From Moniliella sp. 'wahieum' (lineage: Eukaryota > Basidiomycota > Moniliellomycetes > Moniliellales > Moniliellaceae): 64,000 nucleotides of DNA. The position numbers were made by a program, and so were the translations under genes. Where the stretch lies: assembly GCA_003971905.1 (NCBI GenBank), contig RSEE01000027.1, positions 124,001 to 188,000 of the forward strand. Reading direction: 5' to 3'. The stretch's first letter is position 1. The number at the start of each line of letters is the position of its first letter. Positions 22,677 to 32,457 of the stretch are shown in pieces. The notes under the pieces were generated by a model. The model was given only the letters and a program-made list of their open reading frames with translations. It did no database searches and had not been told where the DNA came from.

Positions 22677-23040
22677 ACGGGGCTATGGGGCTACGCGACC
22701 ACTCCTCTCCCCTCGCGCCTGCGCAACGCAACGCAACCATAGACGTGGCAGTGGCAGACAGACACGAAGCTCCGAGGCGAGGGGGGGAGGTGGAATTTGC
22801 CACGGCGAAACAAGGCAAGGCAAGGCAAGGTAAGGTGGTAAGGTGGTAAGGTACCTGGTACATGGTACAGTGGTACAGAGGCCAAGGGTGGCCGGTGGCA
22901 TGGCCATGGCCATGAGCATACCAACCCAACCAAACAAAAAATGGTCCAAAAAGGGCAGAAAAGCAAGCTGAGCGGGTAAGGGGGCGCGAGGGAGCGGCGC
23001 AAAACGGTAGCAGTGCCGTTCAGGATCAGGGGGAGTGGTG

Positions 23041-23100
23041 GTGAGAGTGAGAGTGAGAGAGCGAGAGCGAGAGCGAGAGCGAGAGCGCGAGTGAGAGTGA
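23041..23100. repeat. GAGAGC/GAGAGT purine-rich array
   Basis: Roughly ten imperfect hexamer units of purine-rich sequence (GAGAGT then GAGAGC), close to the 3' end of the SLA1-like gene. Confidence 0.85.
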
Positions 23101-23267
23101 GGAACGAGGGAAGAGCGAGAGAGAGACTGAGAGCACGGGTGGGAGGGGAGGGGGAGGGGGAACGAGGATGCTCGATGAGAGCCGGGACAAGGTCCAGTTA
23201 AGGGCAGCTAGGCCGACGTGGGACATGGCGAGACGTAGGAGGTAGGACGAGACAGGGGACGAGAGCC

Positions 23268-25700
23268 CTAGGGGTTTGGTGAGCATCGGCCCAGCGCCTC
23301 CTTGCTCTTCCCCTTCCCCTTGTCCTTCCGCCAGCCAACGAACGAGAGCATAGGGGGTAGCAGTGGGAACTCTAGGAGAGCGTGCGCGCGCGATAACGAG
23401 AGAGCTAGAGAGAGAGAGGGGGAGAGAGAAAAAGAGAGATCATTGTGCCATACCGTACCCGACGGGAATAGGGCTTGGGAACAGATTTGGCCCGGGGGAG
23501 CGGGAGGCGCTGCAGTGGGGTAACCTGCGCCTGCGGGGGGCCCGGCCGATAAGGGGAACGGGTTGGTGCGGGGGGTCCAAGTGGGTGACGGGGCCGGGGG
23601 CTGGGGCTGGGGGGGCAGGTGCGCCGGTCCTACGCCGTTGGACGAGGGCAAGGAGTAGGAGGCCAGTGGCGAGGGGCTCGGGTGGAGGAAAGGGTTGGTG
23701 AGGCTGCCACCAGTGTGGGTGGGTACCAATGGCGCAGGGGCGAGGGGGGCGCTGGGGCTCATGCCAGGCCAAGCACTCGTCTTGCCCAAAGGAAGGCCGG
23801 GCGAAACACTTGTCCTCATCGGAGACAGGACCGGCGAAACGTTCATCCCCATGGCAGGCACCACAGGTGAAGCACTGTTCCCCGTAGGTGTGCCCCCCAG
23901 TGACCCATTGGCCCCCATAGCAAACGGATTGAGCGAACCACGCCGCAGGTCGGGAACCGGAGCCGGAGTAGAGTAGAGCCCATGCTGGATTGGGTGGAAC
24001 CGGCAGGCACGGCCAAGCCAGCTGTTCCGAGTGGGCTGGACCGCGTGCCCGCCGCACTGACCGAACGTGGGCCGGCGCCAAAATACGAATTGCCGCTCTG
24101 TTGCGGCACAAGCGGGGCCGAGGTAGGTGTCGAAGGCGGGGGCGGCTGGGCCTCCAGCGCATCGAAAAACGATGTGACTGGGTCAGTGGCGGGAGCAGAG
24201 ACGGGCGCGGGGACGGGGGCGGGGGCTGCGGTAGAACCCGTACCGAACGGGGCAAACGTCGGCAGAGAAGAAGGTTTGCCGTACCCCAAATTAGCCGAGC
24301 CGGGACCCGATGATATGCCTGGACCTGAAGAGGGAATACCTGGCCCGGATCGGAGGGCGAGACCATGGGATGCGGCCGGTGGAGCGTTGACAGCAGCAAG
24401 GGCGGGTGCCGTGGTCTGGTTGGACCGCAGGCTAGAGGCGGCCGATGCTGACACGGTGCGTGCCCTTGCTTGCGTCGGTGCCTCGAGGCTGGTGAACACT
24501 GGCGCGTTCGAAGGAAGCGGTGGAGGTGGGGTAACACTGCGGAATGAGGCACTGTGGGGGGAAGGAGAGACGAGGGAGCGAGAACGGCGCTTCTGCCCGG
24601 GTGACACGCTTCCAACGGAAACGGGATTCAGGCCAGGACTCATGCGGGGGCTAGGGCGGGTGGCAGAGACGGAAGAGGAAGTAGATGGGAAGGCGGTCGC
24701 ATGCGGCGAGGGAGGCAAGCGGGCAGAAGAACTGCGTCTTTCGTCGTCCCTGTTGGCGATGAATGTGGCCCTGCGTACCGCCTTGGCCGAGGCCGAAAGC
24801 GAGAGTCGTTTTCTCAACGAAGGAGTTGACCTTCCCGGCTCTGGCATGCCAGCGAGGTCGTACGAGGACGCAGAGGGAAGAGTGGGGATCATTTCGGCCT
24901 GATACGGCTCGAGGATTTCCATGTCGCCCGGATCGTCATGTGCGTCCCATGCCTTTCCGCGCGCCTTGGCTGATTGGCGTGCCTTCATGTTGCGGGAGGT
25001 GGACTTGGACCGCTTTGGCGCCAGAGGATCGTCGGGCGGAGGGCGCCAGGCCACGACCGCCTCGGGTCCAGTTCCAGTTCGCTCTCGGATTCTTCTTCGG
25101 GCGGGGCCCGGGAGGCGTGGGAGCCGAAGGGTGGGTGGGGTCCGAGTCGCGCGTGGAATGGATTGCCTTGGTCACCACGTCGTCCTGATGGGCCAAGAAG
25201 GACTTGAGAGCGACATCGGCTTCGTGGATGCGTTTGTGCTGGGCTGGGTCGGGGGGCGGGAGGTTGGTGGCATAGGCTGCGGGACCGACAAGCGCGCGTC
25301 CGGTCATGTCTTCAAGCAAACGCAGGTCCGCTTGTGACAGCTCTTCCAACGCAATCTCGACCATAGCGCCCTGTACGGTGTGAAGACGGAGCTTGCAGCC
25401 CCCCGGACCAGTGAAGCCGACAAACTCGGCGTCGACACTGAACTGGCCAGTGCGATCGTGCCAGCTGTGGGTGTTGGTGGCCAAGGGCGGGCCCTTGGGT
25501 GGCTTGCGGTCGCGGTTGCGGCGGGGGGGTGATGTGGTGTGGGGGGGGAGCCCGGGGGGTGGAGTGGGCTCTGGGGGGAGGCAGGGTGGTGGGGCAGGGG
25601 GGGGAGGCGGGGGGGGTGGGCGTCGTATGGAGAGGCGGGAGGGGGTGGAGGGTTGCTTTCGGCGGGGGCGGGTGGAGATGGAGCGGAGGCGGGAGAACAT
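23268..25700 (-). CDS. SLA1-homology-domain (SHD1) protein with NPF motifs
   Basis: Probable endocytic/actin-patch adaptor. The start at 25700 gives MFSRLRSISTRPRRKQ. A poly-Pro stretch precedes an SHD1 domain at about residues 95-165: HSWHDRTGQFSVDAEFVGFT, then LRLHTVQGAMVEIALEELS and a trailing helix. In yeast Sla1 the SHD1 domain binds NPFxD endocytic signals. The long C-terminal part is Ser/Pro/Thr/Ala-rich with NPF tripeptides (SLNPFAM, LTNPFLH, RTNPFPL), the type bound by EH-domain endocytic proteins; none is followed by Asp two residues on. No SH3 domains are visible upstream, unlike yeast Sla1, where three precede SHD1. The 3' end is uncertain because the final 200 bases are simple sequence. 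Frame shifts lie near 25060 and 23900. Convergent with the SCYL2 gene. Confidence 0.72.
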
Positions 25701-26468
25701 GGGTGGGGTGGGGGGGGGGTGGCTGTGGCTGTGGTGGTGGTGATGGCTGTGGCGGTGGTGGTGGTGATGGCGGGTGCTGCTGCTGGTGATGGTGGTGAAG
25801 AGGAGGGTGCCAGAGCAAGGCAAGGCGTGGCTGCGCAACGGCAGGCGCGGGGAGAGCCCCCACAGCTCAACCCGCTCCAAGCTCCAACCCAGCTCCCAGC
25901 CGATGCGTGGCCGCCAGCATCACGCGTCACGCGTCATGCATGCGCCATGCAATGCCTCCCTGCAGTGGGCTGACAGTGGCAGGGTGCTGCGCATGCAGCT
26001 GAGCTCAGCACCGCGCCGGCTGCCACACCCGCTTGCTCCACCAGCGCTTGCCCCCACACTGCCCCTGCGCCCCCCCGCCGCTCCACCCGTCGGGCGTGCC
26101 AGCCACAGGGGCAGTCGCCTCCTGCCGCCCACCCACGGCCGATCCCAGTAAGCTCTGCATTCAAGCATACACGCCCCCTCCCTTGCAACTTTCACAGCTC
26201 CACCCGACCTAACCCACCCGCGTCCGACGCTGCCTATGAGTACTGACTAGACGCACTAGCATCCGCCGTAGCCCCCATCCCCACATACCTCGGCGAGAAG
26301 CCAGCGCCTGTGCCGCTCTTGGTCACCTACGCCCCGCTGGTCAGATGCATCTGCGCCATCGCCATCACCATCACTGCACCAGAGCATGAGCACTCAGGCC
26401 GAGTACTCAGCTGAGTACTGAATATCCATCGCATTCCTGCCTGCTTCTTCCCCCTGCAGGGTCAACTG
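25701..26468. other. Intergenic, promoter of the SLA1-like gene
   Basis: GTGGTG/GATGG simple sequence directly upstream of 25700 (about 25730-25800), then the heptad array 25920-25940. AGTACT palindromes lie at 26241 and 26400-26425. No gene recognised. Confidence 0.5.
25920..25940. repeat. Heptad array TCACGCG, TCACGCG, TCATGCA
   Basis: Three in-phase units in which the spacer switches from CGCG to TGCA without loss of register. Both spacers are self-complementary. Confidence 0.85.
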
Positions 26469-27365
26469 CTACCCTCGCCCAGCCGGCGTCGGCGTCCCTT
26501 CTCGCCCCTTCAGCCGTTCCTCCCACGCGCTTGCCTCCTCCTCGCTCTCGTCCCCATCCGCCTTGCCATCCAAATCCGAGCGGACCAGGTAGGCCAACGT
26601 CCGCCGTCCTTCCTCCCGGTCCTGCCCAGGCCCTGCCATCAGCGGCGTCCGTCCCCCCGCGCCGCCTCGGCCCAGCGTAATTGTGCCGCCGAGAGCGCGC
26701 GGAGGTGCGAAAGGGAGCGAGGCGAGATGGGCGTCCGGTCGTACAAGGGACTGCCCCGACGAGTCGACTGCAGATGCGTTGTAGGCGATTTGGGTGAGAA
26801 CACATCGTCTTCGTCTTCACTCTTCTGGCCGCCCCTCTATCCCTCCACCTCGCTCACCGTGCGCGGGGCAAGGAAGAAGCACCGTGGACAGCCACGGGGA
26901 TTCCTGTCAGGACGGGCACTGGGTGAACCAGGCGGCGCGAGGGGGAAAGCGTCCTGGCACGCTTCTCCTGGGCCCATCCGGCTCCAGGTCATGCTCTTCG
27001 CAAGCAGGGAAGGCCTGATCCCATGTACGTTCTTCCTTGGCCAGCACGCGTTGCAAGCGCCGAATGCTGGTGCATTTCGACGGAGCATCCGATGTGCGCT
27101 GGGCCGAGACGGATTGTGCGGCGCGGGCCACGGTGCGCTGCCGCCAGGGGGTCAGCGCTGCAGGGGGCGTGCAAGGCCGGGCCCCCTTAGAGTGGGTGTC
27201 GGTGCTAGGACACGTATCGAGGCCCGAGCCCAAGGCGAGCGCAGATGGCCGTCGTGCTGACCAAACGGGCGTGACGGGCGAGGAGCCGGCGCCGAGGATA
27301 CACGTAGCTGTTGACGTGGACCGGTCAGAGGGTGTGGAGAAGGTGAGATCGGAGGGCGTGGACAT
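26469..27365 (-). CDS. Acidic hypothetical protein
   Basis: Not recognised. A start at 27365 gives MSTPSDLTFSTPSDRSTSTA, a Ser/Thr-rich opening. A basic helix follows (KCTSIRRLQRVLAKE, about 27050). A likely intron around 26835-26870 (GTGAGC..CCAG on the minus strand) leads into KSEDEDDVFSPKSP and RTPISPRSLSHLRALSAAQL. The C-terminus is strongly charged (EEGRRTLAYLVRSDLDGK, then ESEEEASAWEERLKG) and stops at 26469. Ser-Pro pairs (SPKSP, ISPRS) resemble proline-directed kinase sites. At least two single-base shifts must be invoked, so the gene model is tentative. Confidence 0.45.
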
Positions 27366-27775
27366 GGACGTAGGCGTGGGCGCTGGGGGAGGGTGGTTGA
27401 GCGGCGCGCGGAACGGGTGGGGGCCATGGGTAGGGTAAATGCGGCGGCGCTGGGGGACGGGTGGTTGGTGGAGGAGCGGGGCATGAAGAGGCAGAGGAGG
27501 AGGGCAAAAAATACGCGCTGGCTTAAGCTGCTGATTAGCGCCGACGCCCAGCACTGCGGGAACGCGTCACGCGTCACGTCGGTCCCAGCGGGCCTTTGAG
27601 CACTTTGAGTGGGGCAGCGCACTGCAGCACTCTGCACGCCCACCGCGCGGACCAGCCGATCCCACTGCCCCCCTTAACCCAGCAGTAGAGTGGCCCAGTG
27701 GCTGCCCTGTGCGCCCGCGGATGGGGGCAGTGTCCAGCGCAGCCAAAGCACTTGTTACAAAGTGCACAAAAAGAA
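27366..27775. other. Intergenic upstream of tRNA-Ala
   Basis: Promoter side of the minus-strand hypothetical. CGCGTCACGCGTCACG at about 27561-27577 is a short heptad array. Nothing else recognised. Confidence 0.45.
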
Positions 27776-27847
27776 TGGACGAACAGGGAATTGAACCCCG
27801 GACCTCATGCATGCTAAGCAAGCGCTCTACCCCTGAGCTATCCGCCC
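27776..27847 (-). tRNA. tRNA-Ala (anticodon AGC)
   Basis: Reading the minus strand: acceptor GGGCGGA pairs with TTCGTCC (two G-T wobbles). The D arm is GCTC/GAGC with loop AGGGGTA. The anticodon loop TTAGCAT contains AGC, and the T arm is CGGGG/CCCTG with loop TTCAATT. The anticodon stem CTTGC/GCATG has one T-T mismatch where the usual Ala sequence GCAAG would pair fully, so it is either a base error or a slightly damaged copy. No intron. Confidence 0.9.
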
Positions 27848-28389
27848 GCTTGTTGCAGCTCGTCGAAGCGTGGTTGCCCTGTGCTTACTGTGGCCTGCAG
27901 CGGGAAGCACCATCCCTTGTATATGAGCAAAGCATGCTCGTCTTCATACCGCCGCCCGTGGCGCAAATGGACAAAGAGGACGCAGGGCGGCCGCGTTGCT
28001 GTGGCCATGGCCAAGGCCTACAGAGCGTCTAACAGACCACCAGGGGGGTCCGGCCCCCGCCGGCTGGGGGTGTGGGTGTGGGCTGTCGACTCACAAGTAG
28101 CCCCGCAGCGCATGCGTTGGCCCCATGCGAAGAGAAGGAGAGGTGGGAGTCCCCATGCGCTCCAGCCGGGCCGCCGCTTCGTTGGCGTCGGAGCTCGAGC
28201 CAGCAACCAGGAGCTTAGCTTTCCCCTTCGCGTCCACCACGCGCCCCCGCCGGGCGCCGGCGAGCAGGCTGCGGCGGGGTTCAAATTTTAGATTAGCAAG
28301 CCCGCCGGGTGCCACGTAGGCGGCCGACGCGGAGCCACTTTCGTCGCCATCTTCTTCGGTGTCTCTTCCACCATCCTGTCCTGGCCGCC
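27848..28389. other. Intergenic, 5' flank of PMT4
   Basis: Promoter and 5' leader of the PMT4 gene. The minus strand carries a coding-looking open stretch at about 28091-28380 (GGLANLKFEPRRSLLAGARR and AGSSSDANEAAARLERMGTP), but it has no start outside the PMT4 coding region. Confidence 0.4.
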
Positions 28390-30856
28390 ATGAGCTCCTC
28401 CGTGGCCTCGGGCGTAGAGCCGTCTGCGCCCAGCCGGGATGCGTTGCGATCACGTGCAAACGCGCCTGCCGCCCCGTCCCCACCGGCTCCCCCCGCCGCC
28501 TCCTCTGCCACCCCGGCTGCTCCCGTACCCCGCGCCAACGGCATGCCCCCCCCGTCGTCCCGCCTGCCCTGGCCCCGGCCGAGGAGGCGGCCACCCGCTA
28601 CGCGCCCGTCTCCCCTGCCATCTACCGCAACCGCACCGATGTCCCCGCCATGCTTTTCCTCTTGGCGGCGCCTTTGCCTTGCGTTTTTACCAGATCCATC
28701 ACCCGGCCGAGGTGGTGTTTGACGAGGTCCACTTTGGCAAATTTGCCGCATACTATCTCCGCCGCGAGTACTTTTTTGACGTCACCCGCCTCTGGCCAAG
28801 CTGATCAATGCTGCTGTTGCCTGGCTTGCTGGGTTTGACGGCAAGTTTGAGTTTGACGACATTGGAGACAAGTATGTTGAGCACAACGTGCCCTATGTGC
28901 GCATGCGTGCGGGTCCCGCCTTTCTCGGATCGCTGCTCGTTCCCCTTGCGTACGCCATCATGCGCGAGTCGGGCTATGGACAGGTGATTGCCACCTTCAC
29001 CGCCTGCCTTGTGTTGTTTGAGAATGGGCATATCGTACAAGACCGCCTCATCCTCCTCGATGCGGCGCTGGTGCTATTCATGACAACCTCCATCTACGGT
29101 ACATCAAGTTCTACAAGGAGCGCTACAATGAGTTCTCGGCGCGCTGGTGGTTCTGGATGTTTGTTACGGGCGCCAACCTGGCGCTGACCATGTCGTGCAA
29201 AATGGTGGGGCTGCTGACGATCTTCAGTGGTACGGCGGTGGTGTGGGACCTGTGGAACTTGCTCGATTACCGCCGAGGCAAGAGTATGGTACGTCCTCCC
29301 CGTCATCTCACTCTGCTAGTCTTCCGCTGACGATCCTCCAGACCGACTTTGCCAAACACTTTGCTGCGCGTGCTCTCGGCCTCATCCTCTGGCCGGCGGT
29401 GGTCTACATCTTTTGGTTCTGGGTCCACTTTGCCATCCTGACCCGCAGCGGAACGGGGGACGCATTCATGTCTCCGAATTCCAAGAGACGCTGGAAGGCA
29501 ATCCGCTGCTGGCGGATGCGCGCGAAATTCACTACGGGGACCGGATTGTACTGCAAGACAAGGGAACCGAGGCCTTCTTGCATTCGCATTGGGACACTTA
29601 CCCGCTTCGGTACGACGATGGCCGGGTCAGCTCCCAAGGCCAGCAAGTAACTGCCTATCCCTTTAATGATACCAACAACATTTGGGAAGTGGTGCCAACC
29701 AAGTCGCTTCCAGACGGATACAGCGGGGAGGAGGCCGTGGTACGCAACAAGGATATTGTGCGTTTGTTGCATGTCAACACCGAGTCGGTCCTCATGAGCC
29801 ATGATGTTGCTGCCCCGCTCATCCCGACCAACGAGGAATTCACGACCTGGCCCTGGAACGATACCAGCCGCTACAATGACACCCTCTTTGAGTTGCACAT
29901 TGACGGGGCGGGGAAAGATACGGGGGTGGCGTGGAAGTCCAAGGCGTCGAATGTACACTTGGTTCATGTTCCAACGCGCGTCCCTCTGGACGCACGATGA
30001 CGAACTCCTGCCCGAGTGGGGGTTCAAACACCAAGAGGTGAACGGCAACAAGAACGTGTTTGACAAGTCGGCGCTGTGGGTGGTGGATGAGTTGTATCCC
30101 GACGAGTCGGCGGACGATTACGAGGAGCGGATCAAGCCCATGCCACCCAAGCAGGTGACCAAGATGAACTTTTTCAAGAAATGGGCCGAACTGCAGCTGA
30201 CCATGCTCCACCAAAACAACCTGCTTACCTCGTCCCATCCGTATGCCTCGGGTCCCCTCAACTGGCCCTTCCTCATCTCGGGCATCTCCTTTTGGACCAA
30301 CGGGGATCAGCAAGAGCAAATCTATATGATTGGCAATCCGGTTTCGTGGTACATTGGCACTCTCTCCCTAAGTATGTTTGTCGGCATCATCCTCGCAGAT
30401 GCTCTGGCTCGCCAGCGGGGGATCTACCCCATCCCTTCTGCCATCCGAGGCCGGCTGTCGTCGGGAGGATTCTGTTTGTCGCCTGGCTTTGGCACTACTT
30501 GCCCTTTTACCTCATGAACCGCCAACTTTTCCTCCACCATTATCTCCCCGCCAACATCCTTGCCTGCCTCATGGCCGGCACAGTCGTCAACTTTGTCCTG
30601 ACCGAGTCGATCAACTTCCCCATTTCGCCCGGGACCCGGCTTGCGCGATGGCTTGCTCACCTACACTCGCCGTGCCCGGTTCAACTTGATTGACTCCACC
30701 TCCCTCTCGGTCCTGGTCGGCCTCTTGGCACTCGTGGTCGCTGGGTTCTGGTGGATCGCGCCGCTCACCTATGGCTGGCCTTTGACCGCAGAACAAGTCA
30801 AACAGCACCAGCTCTTGGCCACCTGGACCTTGCACTTTATCAAGCCTTCCGCCTGA
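28390..30856 (+). CDS. PMT4: Protein O-mannosyltransferase, PMT4 subfamily
   Basis: ER membrane enzyme that transfers mannose from dolichol-phosphate-mannose to Ser/Thr of secretory proteins. The start at 28390 gives MSSSVASGVEPSAPSRDA. The first luminal loop has the PMT signature AEVVFDEVHFGKFAAYYLRR, then FFDV(HPP)LAK; the acidic D-E pair is essential in the family. Multiple membrane segments follow (FLGSLLVPLAYAIM, ALGLILWPAVVYIFWFWVHF). A MIR domain follows (AFLHSHWDTYPLRYDDGR, WEVVPT, VLMSHDVAAPL). PMT4-specific features are SLWTHDDELLPEWGF, EVNGNKNVFDKS, LNRQLFLHHYLPAN-like sequence and a last segment ending in LTYGWPLTAEQV. An intron lies at 29289-29341. Frame breaks include a missing C at DV-HPP (about 28782). 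Pmt4 acts as a homodimer on membrane-tethered substrates in yeast. Confidence 0.9.
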
Positions 30857-32248
30857 TCTAGCCTCAGTGCTGTCATGACGAAAGATGCAGGAGGGTGGCG
30901 TGCTTGTTTGGCTTGGTTGTCTCTCCCCTCTCTCCGTTCTACCTTCCTTTTCTCCTCTCATTTCACGCCCCTATCTCTCCTTCTGCTCCCTTCTTCCCAT
31001 CAGCAGCCGGTCCAAAACCCTCTTTGCATTCTTCGTATCCGAGCTGGTGGCCACAACGGCCGCCGATGACCTCTGTCAGATGCCCGGACCTCCCTGCCGC
31101 AAAGGTCAGACCGTAGTGAAATAGAAGTCGCATTTTCCCAGCCCCCCCCCCCTTGCTCTGGGACAACCGTCATCGAATGCGCCATGTTTCGCCGCATCTT
31201 CCAAGTCTGGAGAATAGCGGGCGTATCGCTCGTGCCGTACGCTTTCGATATTTTTTCCCTCTCGAGCGTGGAAAGCCAAAAAAGCAGGACAAGACCCGTT
31301 CCATCATCAGCTCTGTTGGCATTATAGTCATGACCGTGTTTCTTGGGCACACTAGGTCCGTTTGGTTGAACGTCATGTTGCCCTCTGTACTAAATGACAC
31401 TCCTCTCCATCTGCAGATTCCCATCCTATTCCTCTCCTCTCCCCGCTTTACCTCCTAGTCTCACCTCTCGTATCATCAAGGCATGAGAAATACCTCTTCG
31501 AACTGGCTGCCAACACCCCCAAGCATCATCATATATAACAGAAGTATGACTACGGAGGAGAAGAAGCACCCATCGGCGGACAGCCTTGTCTCGAAGCGCT
31601 TCATCCCAGTCTCATATATATGACGGTCGAAAAAGTGTCTGGGGTACCGCCCCTCAAAGTAAAGCGAAGCACGCGGTGTCCATGTCTCCCCAACACCTTC
31701 ACAGCTGGGCGTCCAGTCTTCTGTACTATTGTTGGCCAACAAACATCATCCTTGCTCCGTACCTCGTCCCATTTTCTTCGCAGGCTGGGCGGAACCTGAT
31801 CATGTTTTTACAGAGGCCCAACCGGAACCCACACGCCCTACAGCCACTGGTATCTCTCAAGACGGGGAAAGACGGTGGGTTCCAATGTGACGGCGAAGTG
31901 TGGTGCTGTTAATTCAGTTGGGACGATGAGTGCCGTTTGAGCGTCCGTGTTGGGAGGTATGGTGGTATCTTGATCCGGAGCGAAAAACGAGAGCTGTATT
32001 TTGCTTCGGGTCTCTCGACTCTTGGGCCAAGGAATGCGATGTGGGGCAAACGGGGACGTCGAGTGCTATACAGGGGGGTTACTATTCCACATGTCTTTAT
32101 GTAGACCGGGTGGGACCATCTGGATAGTCGTTTTCTACTGGGATGGAGTTTCCGGCAGGTGCCGAGAATACGAGGAAACAGGATGATAGTCAGACCGTAA
32201 AACAGAATATTAGAAGGGAGATTGGAGAAATAGGAATGAAAACACAAA
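30857..32248. other. Intergenic between PMT4 and tRNA-Arg
   Basis: T/C-rich stretch after PMT4 (30900-31010), likely 3' UTR. No gene recognised on either strand in the remainder. Confidence 0.5.
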
Positions 32249-32328
32249 GGACGGCTGGCGCAATGGTAGCGCGTCTGACTACGACTGGTTGTAATCAGGA
32301 GGTTGCAGGTTCGACCCTGCGTCGTTCG
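32249..32328 (+). tRNA. tRNA-Arg (anticodon ACG) with 9-nt intron
   Basis: Acceptor GGACGGC pairs with GTCGTTC. The D arm is GCGC/GCGC with loop AATGGTA. Anticodon stem TCTGA/TCAGG closes a loop beginning CTACGA, giving anticodon ACG. Nine extra bases (CTGGTTGTA, 32285-32293) sit exactly one base after the anticodon, the canonical nuclear tRNA intron site (37/38). The T stem GCAGG/CCTGC closes a loop of only six bases (TTCGAC) where seven are expected; one missing C in the CCC run would explain it. Confidence 0.82.
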
Positions 32329-32457
32329 ACCCGACAGGGCGTCCTTCTTTTTTTTTACTCGGGTTATGTGGCCGCACTCTATGACCACACCTGTCCTCCT
32401 TGTCTTTTGCTGTTTGGTCGACGATGATCAGGAGGAACGCCTCCAAGGGCTCATCAA

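Larger units (their letters stand above)
21940..23267. other. Convergent intergenic region dense in simple repeats
   Basis: No gene. It lies between the 3' ends of the SCYL2 and SLA1-like genes. Contains a GGAGGACGGA-type repeat (21955-21985), the octamer array 22576-22676, AAGGC/AAGGT and GGTAC-rich runs (22805-22880) and a GAGAGC/GAGAGT array (23041-23100). Confidence 0.6.

Noticed and set aside
23982-24902. 306-codon open frame on the plus strand
   Set aside because: Antisense shadow of the Ser/Pro-rich SLA1-like gene; Gly/Ala/Arg composition is the complement of that sequence.
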